64,000 bases of DNA from Nipponacmea schrenckii. Its lineage: Eukaryota > Mollusca > Gastropoda > Lottiidae. Shown in pieces: positions 11,880 to 24,370 of this stretch. The first letter of the stretch is position 1; every line of letters begins with the position of its first letter. The DNA lies in NCBI GenBank assembly GCA_030562195.1, contig CM060200.1:20685023-20749022 (forward strand), written 5' to 3'. The position numbers and the translations under genes are program-made. The notes below the pieces were generated by a model, which saw only the letters and a list, made by a program, of their open reading frames with translations, ran no database searches and was not told the origin of the DNA.

Positions 11880-12230
11880 AACCATTCATCGAAAAATCGC
11901 CAATTTCGAACTTGTCCAAGATCTCATCAATATAAATGATCACAGCAAGTTTCATTCAAATCTGATGAAAACTGTAGTCTCTATCGCGTTCACGAGCCAA
12001 TTTTGACGCGTTTTTACTAAGTCAAGTGCAATAACTCAAAAACCGTTCATCGAAAAATTGCCAATTTCGACTTTTCCGAGATCTCATCAATATAATGATC
12101 ACAGCAAGTTTCATTCAAATCCGACAAAAACTGTAGCCTTTATTGTGTTCACAAGCATTTGTAGACGGACGGACCGACGGACAGGGGTGACGACAATATA
12201 CGACCACATTATAATGTGGGCGTATATAAA
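11880..12230. repeat. Degenerate ~150-bp tandem repeat, right block (about 2 copies)
   Basis: Copies at about 11880-12045 and 12046-12180 are of the same unit as 7325-7830. They end in GTAGACGGACGGACCGACGG and a short hairpin around CCACATTATAATGTGG (12203-12218). Confidence 0.75.
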
Positions 12231-12486
12231 TATACCCTTATATTCATTCATCTCTCTACAAACTGCAAACTACATTCTGTGTAACTAATTGCACGATTAA
12301 GTCGATAAAAAAGAGTGTCATTAGGCAAAACAAATATATACTTTTTTTATAATAATAAAAAAACCAAATATATACTTACGAAAACATCATTACATAAAAA
12401 AGACAGATGGAGCAAACAAGTGCTTTTCAAGGTCTAAGGCAATTGTGTAAGACTAATGTACGGTTAAACTATATGAAATGATATCC

Positions 12487-12838
12487 TTAAAGGGACAGTG
12501 TGATTTTTTCAAGAAACATTTTTAAATTATTGCCCTTGACCCTAAATACGTTTCATAACGTGAAAATTATTACTCTTTTGATTGGTTTGACAAAATTTGT
12601 TTTGTTTGTTATAATTATTGAGATTTTGAATGAGTTCCATTCCCAAAATTTGTACATAGTCACGGTTTGAATTGGATTTGAAAAATACTTATGCATATTT
12701 ATGAGCTGTCAGGAAAGTTCAAGTTATTTCGATGTTCATTGTTTTTGTTATTGCCCTTGATATACATGTATACGGAAATCAGCAGAAAAAAAAAATTTGA
12801 TAATTAGATAATATTTAGACCACTGTATTGTCCTTTAA
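12487..12838. mobile_element. Putative TTAA-flanked MITE (352 bp)
   Basis: TTAA occurs at both ends, with related termini TTAAAGGGACAGTG on the left and, reversed, TTAAAGGACAATACAGTG on the right. There is no coding sequence. TTAA duplication is typical of piggyBac-type elements. The terminal match is imperfect, so the call is tentative. Confidence 0.45.
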
Positions 12839-12918
12839 TTTCAAAATGTTATCAGATAAAAATTTTATAACTATTTTCGATAATATGTTGGTAACCCGAT
12901 AACTCTCCGATTCAGTAT

Positions 12919-13392
12919 TTAAAGGGATAATAGGCGTTAGAACGAACATAAAATTTTAAGTTCACTCAAATTTGGACAATAACAGTATATATCCATCAGT
13001 GGACTTACCTATACATTAAAATCCCTCTAAAATCCGATAAATCCCCAAAATAAAGTAGTTAATCATAAAACGCTTGAGCCATCCATGAAGCGATTTTCAA
13101 ATCGTGTAAATATAAAGGGAAGTAACTCTAACATGTGGGTTTTCACGCGTCCTTGACCCCTACTGTTGAATTCCACAATGATGTTTTAGCGTTGATTTAC
13201 CAGACGCTTTTATTCTCAAACTGAATGGAATCGTCGCTGGCTCACTTTTTTTTAAAATTCCGAATATTTTTTTATTGTGGCTTTTTAAAATTTGGTAAAG
13301 TGTGGGATGCATACTTATTTAACTAATAGTCAATATGAAACACAAATATAAGCCGTAGGACGAGTGTATTCTGACGCCTATTATCCCTTTAA
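12919..13392 (+). mobile_element. TTAA-flanked MITE, copy 1 (474 bp)
   Basis: Ends read TTAA-AGGGATAATAGGCGTTAGAA on the left and, reversed, TTAA-AGGGATAATAGGCGTCAGAA on the right. A second full copy in the opposite orientation lies at 22130-22557 and shares the interior (for example GTAGGGGTCAAGGACGCGTG, reversed here). It is non-coding. The target site and TIRs suggest a piggyBac-type non-autonomous family. Confidence 0.8.
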
Positions 13393-15578
13393 TTTAATCG
13401 CACACCAAAGTTCAACTGGTGACAAGGAGACAATTAAACATTTCAATTCATACTTAAACGGCACGAAGCTTCTGGAAATAAAGCAAGACAAATCAAACAA
13501 AAGTCATTATTCAGCATTTTTGCAAGAGAAAATTTTTTTTACCACAGCAGAAAACTGATAAAAAACTTAAGAAATTTTAGAATTTTCTGTAGCTTTGACC
13601 AAATACTCTTGGTGCAAATTTATCAACATACGTTGAATTCTAAATTGAAAAAAAAAACCTTAAGTTTCAAACTTTTCAAAAGTTGGTAATATAAAACCTT
13701 ATTGATTATAATGTATCCATGTTTTCATTAAATTTGTATACAGATCCATAGAAGAAAACCAATATCTTTAGATCTGTTTGAAGATACAAACAAAATCTGC
13801 AGTGGTTGTACTTTTGAAATTTAATTTTCCTACTGTTTTTTGGAATTTTTTTGCTTGAATTTGTGCTTGATTTTGATATATTTTTCGTTGTTTTTGGATT
13901 CATTTTTAGAAATATGTAGAGATTAAATGCAATTTACATTATATATATGTAGTTGTTTATTAAGTATATCAGTTGTCTTCAGCGGTTCCCTTTTTTTCAT
14001 AATATGTTTTATGGTCAAGAGTTTTCTTTCTTTTTATTCGTTTTTAAGAGACCGTCGAAAATAATTAGTTCTAACTTAATCAAAGCTAAACTATTTACTA
14101 ATAGTTTAACCATCATCTTAGAAAGTAATCGCTAACAAATTATATCGCCCCAAAGCATTTATAATGCGTCAACCTGTCAACATACTTATATTAATACATA
14201 TATCTCAACATACTGAAAGCCATTTCCTTTTATAACGTTGTTTGTGAAATTTAGACTTAAACCTGTGTTTCTGGCGTTGTTCACATTTCAAATTCTGAAA
14301 ATTGTTTATTGGATATTTTTTTGTTGAATGGGGATTAATAAATCTAAGGTCAGTACGTTTTTGCCAGCCTGTAATTTGTAATTTGTAAATTTCTGAAAGA
14401 CAATAATGATCGGATTATCGGCCTATAATTGCAAATAGAAAATCACGAGGACGCATATTTTACCATTACTATTCGTTTAAGGGACAATCGTCTTTCTTTG
14501 CATAGATTAAAATAAATAAACATAATGGAATTGCTTAAAATGTATCATAAAGGGCCTTTTTTCACCGTGCACTGTGAATCAGACGAAGGCGGTGGCGAAA
14601 AACGTAAGAGAGTCACAGTATAATGCGCTCTTTCACAACCAAAATGGCGGCAAAATTTGACTGATGTATCGTTTTATTTAGGGCCAAATATTGTTTGTGT
14701 TTTCACATTTGACTGTGGGCCATTAACCTATACATATGATAATGTCTATGTCAGACATCAAGATAATGCGTTAGTTTTTTTTTATTAGTATACTGAAGTA
14801 ATTTGATCTCTGTATTCAATTCCGGTATGCGGATAAATCAACAGGGCTTTCTCTTTCCATTTATAATGCTTGTTTCGTCTACGGGGGTTTTGCCCCCGGT
14901 CTTTATCTTAATTTATTTGAATTAAAGTTAGAAAACATACAATTGCAATGGTACAAAAATTGGGGTTCAATAAGTTATTGGTATCGGAGCATTGAAGAGG
15001 TATATCGGCTTTAGGGATCATGGCAAAAAGTATAGCATATGATGGGTTTTCTCAAAACTTCCGGACTATAACTGTCAGCTATAAAAGCTCAAAACATAGC
15101 AAAGAAACTTTAATTACTGAAAGTACCCAAGGCAATTTTCTGATTAATTAATTAATTAATTATATTTCAGCCTTATTGACACCGGAATATAAATATAAAA
15201 TATCAAGTCATCCATTCATTCATTACCCCTCTATCATCCAATTATTCTCATATCTTTTAACAGTTTTATAAAATGTCATTTATTTTTGGAGTTATCCCTT
15301 TGGACACATTCCAGACATATTTCGGAAATTAGTCCTTGCATGTATAAATGATTATTTACAAAATGACCTAAACGATATGGGTTTTTCCGCTTACAGTATT
15401 TTTCCGTGTTAGTCAAAAATATCTCAGGGGTTACAACAGGTCCAATCATTGTAGGATGGAGAATAGAATTCCATACCCGACAAATCCAGTTAACGAAGGT
15501 TGTTGTACCGGTACAGTGAAAACAGGATAGTCGCGATAATAAACATTTTAGTGACGAAGAAAACTCGTTTATATTCCA
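13393..15578. other. Intergenic DNA upstream of FRRS1-A
   Basis: AT-rich with short simple-sequence patches (TTAATTAATTAATTAAT near 15145-15165). No gene, RNA or repeat family was recognised. An acceptor-like ATATTCCAG at about 15572-15580 suggests that the FRRS1-A 5' UTR is spliced from an exon somewhere in this stretch. Confidence 0.4.
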
Positions 15579-15594
15579 GAATAAAGAAAAGGTT

Positions 15595-18500
15595 ATGACA
15601 ATTCCTCTCCAATTCGTCCTAACAATACTATTACCTACATATGTCACTGCCTTCAGTAGGGGTGCCCCAGATTACCGATGTGATTTTATGAAACCTGGCC
15701 ATGGAGCACAGTCGCTTGATCCCTCACCATATACTATTACAGTTCATAATGACCGACTTGCTCCTGGTTCACAAGTAAAAGGTAAGAGAGAATCTTGGTG
15801 ATTAATCTGGTTTAGACACAGCTCCAAACTTTCTTTGTTTCTAAATTCTGCAATATATCACTCGAACGTATCTTACTTCTTACGTCAATCATACCATAAT
15901 CCTCTCTCACTTCAATTCTCTCCATATTTTCAAATGTTTGTTTTGCCATAACGCTCAAAGTCACTTGATCTCTTGGTCACTTCCCAAATTGCTTCCCAAG
16001 TTCCTTTGTTAGCAGAACGATACAATGCTCAATTCGTCCTAGATAGTGGGTTTTCTTAATGAGTGAAATATACGATATGGAATTTAAACGGTAAACCGTA
16101 ATCACGATTGTAAGATGTGTTGATTGTGTTCCACGATCCAGTCAAGTCCGTTTAAACATTAAATCTCAAACCAAGACTTTCAGGCACTGAATATAACGTT
16201 GAAAATAAATTTCTTTGCGATACAAAATAATAAAGCAAATCTCCATATTTTCTTTAATTACAGTAAATATTTCATCAAGTGATACATCGCTGATCATGGG
16301 TTTACTTATTCAAGCGAGAAGTCGACTAGAACAGCGATATGTTGGTTCTTTCAACATAGAGTCTGATGCTACCAGAACAACATGCCCGGTAAGTAAGATT
16401 TATAATAACCTCATCATCATATTCAATCATCCTGAAGATCAACATCCGAAAACAATCCTATCCAAATCAAGATACCCATTTGCCCCTTATCAACAGCAAT
16501 ACTAGCAACAGCGACTGTACTATTGCATTATATAAAGGCTGTAACAGAGAAGTAGCTTAAGCAACGGAGCAATAACTTCATAAATAATTTTATGTGAATT
16601 AATACCCAAATCGTTGTTAAAGCCCTTCTTAATCCCATCTGAGCCTAAAAAATATACTATGTTACACTTTGTTACTATATTGTCAGGATAAGAATGGATT
16701 AACACACGCTCGAAGATTGAATGTGCCTAATCTTGTCACGACATGGAATGCTCCAGCTACATTACAACAAGGGGATGATATTATATTCAAGTGAGTGATT
16801 AGTAATTGTAATAACATATGACAAGATAACATAAACGGTTGAGTTTTAAGTGGTTATTTCCAATTAAGTGTCTTATGCTTTAGGTGCATAATTTTGCAGA
16901 GGTTTGTACCAACCAACAACATCAGATTATTTATTGGAAAAAGCAAACTGGTTATCCTAAACTTCAATGTAACTTGAATACTTTTTATCATTACTTAATC
17001 ATCAGTCAGACTTATGTGATTTATGAACAGACGAATGGGATAAGTAAGTGTCACTATATACTCCCGTTTGTGATTTACTTTATAAATGGAGTGTAACCGA
17101 CGAATCTTAAATTTTATTCATTTCAGTGTTACAATAGTACAGAATGTACAAGTTTATTGGCAAGGAGTAGAATCGTTACCAATTAAAGTAGACAGGACTG
17201 CTATAGCTAAACCATCAACAACAGTCAATATTCCAGTTCCAACAACACAAGCTTCACCTGCCGTCTTACATCCGGTACAAAGGCGTTTTAGATGGAACTT
17301 TCCAAGGTGGTGGAAATCCTTAACTAGTCGTATCAGACAATAGAACAATTTTTCAACATTGGTGATGGATTCCTTAGCAGATTTCGGTGGTTTTGATTTC
17401 ACAGGAATACGTGTTTGGATGTTGGTTTTATTTCCATGGGCATAAATTTGTACAACTAATTATTTGTGGTCTCTCTTCCTAATTCTAATCCTATTCATCA
17501 TCGGAAATGTCTATATTTCCCAGACTAGAAATGTCTATAATTTTCTTACTACTATTTGCAACCTGTTTTACACTGCGATCTTGTAATGGTGATTGTTTCA
17601 TTTTGAAAATAAAGAATAAATAGGTATATTGGGTAGGACTACTAACCATTGTTCTTCTTTAGTCAAAGCTTCAACTGTTGCCTTTAATCTAATTCCTTGT
17701 AGACATTGATTTTAATGCCCGTTGAGGGTATCCATCGAGCGTTGCTTTCTGCTTGAACTTTCAACATCAATATGTTGGATGTTATGAAGGTATAAACTGT
17801 TAATCATGAATTAGCATGAACATAAGATCCAGAAATGTCTAGATTATCAACATTACCCCGGTACTATATTTAAATTCAATATTCAATATTAAGCCGCACA
17901 ATGGATACATAATAGATAAGAAACTCCTTTCTGTGTAGGCGGAGGTACAAGGTCGATACAGGGTTATCTCCTCCTTGTCTTGGATATTAAGATTTCATTT
18001 GCATCAGTGTTTTGCAGTTACCGATGTTGTACATTGGTGCATTATATATTAACGCTTCACTTTCCCTTTGTACCACTAGATACGACATTCTGCAATCAAA
18101 CCTAATACGGAATGCGGAATATCCGTTGGCTGCTTTCAAGATTGTCATCAAGGGAAGTGTAGGTTTGCAATAAATTGGCTGTCGGAATCGCCTCATATTA
18201 CGTTTGAAATGACAGCTAAAACTGATGGTTCGGCGAATAAATGGATTGCTGTTGGCTTCTCAGATGACACTAAAATGGTTTGTGGAAGTATTTTATATTC
18301 TATTCTTTTAATATATGTTTTGAAGACGATCTCTGCAGGTCGAAGCTTTTCGTAAATAACTATTGTTTATACCATTTTTTGTTAGGTACATAATGAAACA
18401 TCTATCGATTACGTTGAAACACAAGAAGCAAAGAAGCTTTTAAGACAATTCTAGCTTAAATATTGATAAAACAAATTATGATGCAATATTGTTGAAATAT

Positions 18501-21500
18501 GATTTGCTAACATGTTACAGGGAGATGATTTAGTGATTGAATGTGTTGTTTCTGGAGGCCAAGTGGAAGTTCATGTATCGTTCAATGAAGGAAAACAAAA
18601 TAGAAGGATCGATGTAAGTTTAAATCCGAATTTGTAGTTTTATATATTAAGCCATAATAAACATTAGATATTCCAATTCAGCATCATCTTGTTGATTATG
18701 AATCTTTCAGGATAAAACGACAAGAAGATTTTTCAAAAACAATCGATGACATCAAGCTTTGTCCAGACTTTAATGCAAAGCAAAATAGAATCGTAAGATG
18801 TTTTACAAATAGAGACTTCAAAAGTCTATCATATATTTTTACAGGGTGATCATTAACTCAGTTTTTTTTTTCTAAATCATTTCAGGAATTTGCACACGCT
18901 TTGATTCACCCAACAGGATCATATAAAGATGGTGTCCTGTATTGTTCTTTCACTGTTGATGTACATGTTGATTTTGGAAAACAGTTCACGTTACATCATT
19001 ACCTTATGTTTGCTGACGGCGATTCACGAGATGGTAAGTCGAATGGTACAAAAGATTTACAAATATATATAACAGGACAAAACTATCTGCTACCTTTTTG
19101 AATGAGATTTTTGAGTTGGCTCTTATATTATTGGATGGTCCTCTATGATAACATGAAAAATTATCACAAATATTATTATGAACTAAACTAACGGTATTGC
19201 CAATCGTTCTTATACTGGAAATTTCTCCCGATACACAACCTTGAAGATGAATTAGGTGAAACACTGAATTTGATTGCTGTTGATTGTTGTTTAGTACCTT
19301 TATAACAAAAATCAAAAGCAAATACATTTCAGAAATTGCATAACATTTTCCTTTCAGGACGCATTTTACCTCATTCAATGGCCGTATTGCCTATGGTTAG
19401 TGTTAATAAGGTTGATTTCCAGTCCGTTCGATTGTTGGGTGTTGAGGAACCACAATTTCCACTAGTAAAAGCACATGGTAAAACGTTTTTCTATCTATCT
19501 GTCACACAATGATCAGTGTCAACATCCTCTGGTGTTTTACACGGTCTCTTCGATTCTGAACATTCAATCATTGTAGAGAATATGTATGGCAAGAGATATA
19601 GGTTTCTTTGATTATTTACGATGTATTTTCAGGTACGTTAATGATGATCGCTTGGCTCGTGTTAAACAGTATTGGTATGGTATTCGCTCGATATGCAAAA
19701 CCTTTGTGGGGCAATAAAACACCTTTTGGTATTAAAATATGGTTCCATGTAAGTAACCATATTTTTTTCTTCGAAATACACACCAATGAATCGTTATATC
19801 CATCACATAGAAACTAAAAGTCTGTATTTCCTGTCGTAACTGCAGTTACATGATATTAACCACAACTTTAAAATATCAAAGAAACGAATAAATTGAAATT
19901 GTTTAACCTTTTCAGACTCATAGAATATGTATGATATCAACTTTGATTATAACATTATTGGCACTGCTATTAATAGTAATAGAAGTTGGTGGAATAAGCC
20001 AGGTATTGTCTTGGATTATCTTTATAATATTCTATTATTCAAAAAACTTGCTGAAAACTTTAAAGAATAGGCTTCTTCACTGAACCTAATCCGGCTAACC
20101 TTTTCCGTTTTCCAAGATTAAATATTGATCACCGGTAACACCAGAGATTTGGTTATTTGGTAATACCCACTCTAGAAAGGCTCGAGGAATATCTCATCAG
20201 TATAAAAATAGTCTTTTGCTACTCTCCCTGTTCCATCCTTCATGGGTCCAGGCAAGCAATTGAAAATACATATAGATAATTTATTTCAGATGCCAAATAT
20301 TCCAGGTAGATTATACTGGCAATTTCATCCGGTTATAGGATTTATTGTCGTCATCCTAACTATCGCCAATGTAAGTAGTAATGGAATATGTTTTTAATTT
20401 CTTACAATTTATATCATGATTGTTGTTTTCATAAAAGGAATTCACAAAGTGAAGAAAATAGCTATGAAAAGACATGGGGAGGGTAAGCGCTTTCTGCTAG
20501 GTACACTGACAACATAGCGTCTGCTTAAAATTACTTGTATTTTTATATTAGCCATGTTATAAAGAGTTAATGAATATTGTATTATGGGGAAGAAAAGGGT
20601 TATAAAACAGAGATCATCTCTTTATAATTTTGTTTCTACGATTTTCAGCCCATTATGGCATTGTTTCGACCAGATGGTGATGCCCCAAAACGCTATATAT
20701 TCAATTGGTGTCATAAAACGGTTGGGTTTACAAGTTTCGTTTTAGCAGGTATGATTTTCTTAAACCATGTTTGAATTCCTTTCTTTGGGTTAAGATGTTT
20801 ATCTCTTATCTGTTGCACATTTGAGATTTTAATAGTACGTACATGAAGTAGATTTTTTTCAGTATGCCACATTTTGTCATTTAAATCATCTGCAATTTGT
20901 TTTCAGTTATTGCTGTTTTCATCGGTTTAGATTTAAATAAAAGTAATGCACCAAAAGCTTTTGTAGCTATAATGGTTATTTATATCATATATAAAACTGT
21001 TTTTATAATCTTAATGGAAGCATTACCATTAATCGTTAATTTTAAAGAAGGTAAGATAATATTCTTATTATATTATTAGCGTGCGCTAGGTTATGGCTAG
21101 ATATCTTGTTAGGTAGGAATTCAAATTTCCCTCCATACATACAATGGGGCTGACTGTCGTCAATCAATTGAATCATGATACTATATGATGTACCATTCAA
21201 TCGAAACACAAAATTCATATTCATAACCCTATGAATTATAACGTACTTCCCCATTTATATACACTAACTTAAGGTTTGTTTAGATATGGCTTAATACACT
21301 TTGAATAAAAAAAAAATCTATGTTATCAAATATCTATGGATCGTTAGTAAACAGCCATCTGATAATGTACACCTTTTGAAGTTTGAACATTTTAAATTTC
21401 AGAAAGAAAAGTCAAACCTACGCCAATGAATGATTTAAATCAGCCAGTAACTACCACTAATTCGAATGCGAATTTAAAATCTATAGATGAAAATCCACTA

Positions 21501-21954
21501 CATAAAATGGTAATAAACTTATATATTTAATTTTACAGAACAGCCTGATAAAGTATATATGATAGTCATATCCATTTAGGATTATTAGGAAGGATATGAG
21601 CCACAAAGGCCAAACAAATTGATATACAATATTGTCTCACAATCACATATTGGGTTCAGTCCCATATTTATCTAAATGGTGGCTATGTGTTCAGACAAGT
21701 GACAGAGCTAGCATACAGCCGTCACCAAGACCTAATTACATTTTTTGAGACTGGTGTGAACCAATTACTTCAGCTAGAATTATGGCAACCAATATATTAT
21801 AATACATATATAAGCTAATTTCCAAGTCGTAATTTATTTCTGTTAAATTTTTCAGAAAGAAGACAAGTACAGACAAATCTTATTATTTGTGCATATGATA
21901 GCCGTCATATTTTTATCTTTAACCTTGATAATAATGTTATTACATGGGTCTTAG
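15595..21954 (+). CDS. FRRS1: Ferric-chelate reductase 1-like protein A (reeler + DOMON + cytochrome b561)
   Basis: Sixteen exons: 15595-15781, 16264-16388, 16687-16790, 17127-17274 (end uncertain), 18080-18277, 18521-18613, 18682-18792, 18886-19033, 19358-19477, 19633-19748, 19916-20002, 20290-20370, 20649-20748, 20907-21050, 21403-21509 and 21856-21954; about 655 aa. A signal peptide is followed by a reeler domain (exons 1-4), DOMON (exons 5-8, GCFQDCHQGKCRFAINW and KWIAVGFSDDTKM), then the b561 core. Four His likely bind the two haems: KAHGTLMM, WFHTHR, QFHPVIGF and NWCHKTVG. The last exon adds a C-terminal TM segment. The family moves electrons across membranes to ferric iron or other acceptors. 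Exon 7 (37 residues) has no counterpart in FRRS1-B. The exon 4 donor was chosen by phase (CATCCG|GTACAA). Activity here is inferred from the family. Confidence 0.85.
17127..17620 (+). other. Alternative terminal exon of FRRS1-A (reeler-only product)
   Basis: If exon 4 is not spliced at 17274 it reads on to TAG at 17341-17343, giving a ~210-aa reeler-only protein with an Arg/Trp-rich tail (RRFRWNFPRWWKSLTSRIR). Two AATAAA signals follow at 17608-17613 and 17615-17620, as expected for a real 3' end. The choice between isoform and separate gene is unresolved. Confidence 0.45.
17608..17620 (+). promoter_or_regulatory. Paired poly(A) signals inside FRRS1-A
   Basis: AATAAAGAATAAA, two overlapping-spaced canonical signals about 265 nt after the in-frame TAG at 17341. 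Confidence 0.5.
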
Positions 21955-22026
21955 TCTACCATTGTCCTAGTTTTGTGCTGATAACAATTATATACTCTTA
22001 TCTGTTTTGAAAATTGTACAAGAGAT

Positions 22027-22032
22027 AATAAA
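22027..22032 (+). promoter_or_regulatory. Poly(A) signal of FRRS1-A
   Basis: AATAAA 73 nt after the TAG stop at 21952-21954. Confidence 0.6.
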
Positions 22033-22129
22033 TTATCTTATGTAAACTGTTTTGTCTGAAGCAAAATGTCTCGGCTGTTGCTCTACAAGTTTTTTTATGT
22101 TTTTGTACATTCCCCTTCCGAAATTTCGC

Positions 22130-22557
22130 TTAAAGGGATAATAGGCGTTAGAATACACTCGTCCTACGGCTTATATTTGTGTTTCATATTGACTATTAGT
22201 TAAATAAGTATGCATCCAACACTTTACCAAATTTTAAAAAGCCATAATAAAAATATATTCGGAATTTTAAAAAAAAAGTGAGCCAGCGACGATTCCATTC
22301 GGTTTGAAAATAAAAGCGTCTGGTAAATCAACACTAAAACATCATTGTGGAATTCAACAGTAGGGGTCAAGGACGCGTGAAAAAGCTTGATGGATGGCTC
22401 AAGCGTTTTATGATTAACTACTTTATTTTGGGGATTTATCGGATTTTAGGGGGATTTTGATGTATAGGTAAGTCCACTGATGGATATATACTGTTATTGT
22501 CCAAATTTGAGCGAACTTAAAATTTTATGTTCGTTCTAACGCCTATTATCCCTTTAA
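22130..22557 (-). mobile_element. TTAA-flanked MITE, copy 2 (428 bp, inverted relative to copy 1)
   Basis: TTAA at both ends. The termini AGGGATAATAGGCGTTAGAA are a perfect inverted match to each other. The interior is the reverse complement of 12919-13392 with about 46 bp less sequence. It lies 98 bp after the FRRS1-A poly(A) signal. Confidence 0.8.
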
Positions 22558-24370
22558 TCTACGGGTAGCTGAATTTGAATGTTAAAGGGATACTGCGTCT
22601 TAACCTTAGTCATTTTTGAATCAAGCTTAATCAATTTTAATATTTAAATGTATCTTCATGGATAATGACTTAGTGTTTGGAATATTTATGAATTATTTTA
22701 TGTTATTTATGGCAGCAGGTATATTTACTTATAAATAGAGCTCTTATGTATCCCTTTTACAAGCAATTTTTTAAAAATATTTGTGACCGAAAATATCTAA
22801 AGATTGTTTGCCTCGGATGACCCAAGGGTCGAAGATCAAGAAGACCAATATTCATGTCACTGTTCTGTACCTACATGATTATTCGATTTGACGAATTACT
22901 GATACACGTGAAGTACATATCGGTCTGCATTCTGAGAGGCAAGATAAAGAAAGCATGGTTGTTGCCTTAACTACGATTATGTAAAGCGTGTTCATTTAGT
23001 GTAATAAAATATTTTTTATTCCTATATTGTGTTCGTTTGTGTAGTATAATGGCTAACATGCACAAAAATCCCCAAAGATGAAATTGACGTGGAATAATAC
23101 AATCTCATTGTGACAAATTAAAGGAATGTTACATTCCTAGGCTGACCAAAACTATGCCACCACAAAACTAATTAGTTTAATTATCCATGTAACTAGGTTA
23201 TTATTGGAGGAGGCTTTAAGTTGGGTTTTCTTATTGTTTAGAGTCAAATCAAGCTTATCAATTCTAATAATCCATTAAGTTCTTAAACCGTTACGTATGT
23301 GGATGTAGAAAGGCTTTAGAAATCTAGCCTAACTACAATCCACTGTGAAACCCTTAACTCCATGTTTGATCACATGGCCTAATGACGTCATATCTTCGTA
23401 GTTTTTGTTTACTAAACGTATTCAAAAGGAAATATGATGAGTTAAAAATGATTTAAGTGAATTCATTGTGTTTGTGCAAAATGATAGGCCTATTTAAATT
23501 CTTTCATATGCCCTCAGAGACAAAAAAAATTGAATACGAAAATACAGAGGAATGTGGGGAAACTATCCATGCGTGTGTTTTAAAGATGTTATCTATAAGA
23601 GGTAGTTTTAGTTTACTATGCAGAGATAATAAAATGCTTGTCATAAACAGCTGTGTCGTGATTTGAATAAACAAAACAGTAAGCTTTATTGTATCGATTT
23701 TGACTAAATCAATATACTCTGTATAGATTTAGCATTCAGCAGTAAGTTTTATTTAATTGCAAAAGAAGGGTGAGTTTTATTTTCATCTGAAAAGTGAAAA
23801 TGGATAAGTGAACATTATTTCTCCAAACTGTAAATACTAATTATAGAGACGATGTTGCTTTCAAGGGATAAACCATAACTTATCTTCACAGTTGACATAA
23901 GTCATTGTAATTGTTTTTTGTCATGTTTGTGCTTGTATTAAGATATGTATACTTATACTGTGTGTTATAGTATATCGTTTGCTTTATTTAATTCAAACTT
24001 CGAATGTATATTGGAGGCACTGAAAGCCATCTTTTAAACCACCGCTATTTTCAATCAAACGTCTTCATTCTTGCATTCGTCATTATCTAACTCTGGCATA
24101 TATCTTATAGCGAAAATCAAAAATTGCAATTTTTTTAACTCCCCAAAGTCAATAAATTTTACTACATATAATATAAGCGAAAGGAAATATTCGTGTATCA
24201 GAAATTCTAGCAGCACCAAACGGTTGTTTATCAGTATAATTATTATTACCTTTCATTCATTTTTTCAATTGCTGAAACATTTATGATTTTATTTTTAAGA
24301 TTGTCTAATGAATTCACCATAAACACCACTAGTGATTCGCCTTAAGATTTACATCGCCATTATTACGTGA
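22558..24370. other. Intergenic DNA before P450-C
   Basis: Contains TTAAAGGGATACTGCGTCTT (from 22582), a phrase repeated at 29401-29421 that probably marks the end of another small element. Nothing else was recognised. The short frame at 23457-23666 has no family resemblance. Confidence 0.4.

Noticed and set aside
11940..11985. CTGATGAAAACTG resembling the core of a hammerhead ribozyme near the Penelope-like element
   Set aside because: Other copies read CAGATGA, CAGACGA and CAAATGG, and no stem II plus GAAA arrangement is formed. It is only part of the tandem repeat.
17154..17402. Minus-strand 82-codon frame
   Set aside because: It is the reverse strand of FRRS1-A exon 4, which is supported by phase and homology to FRRS1-B.
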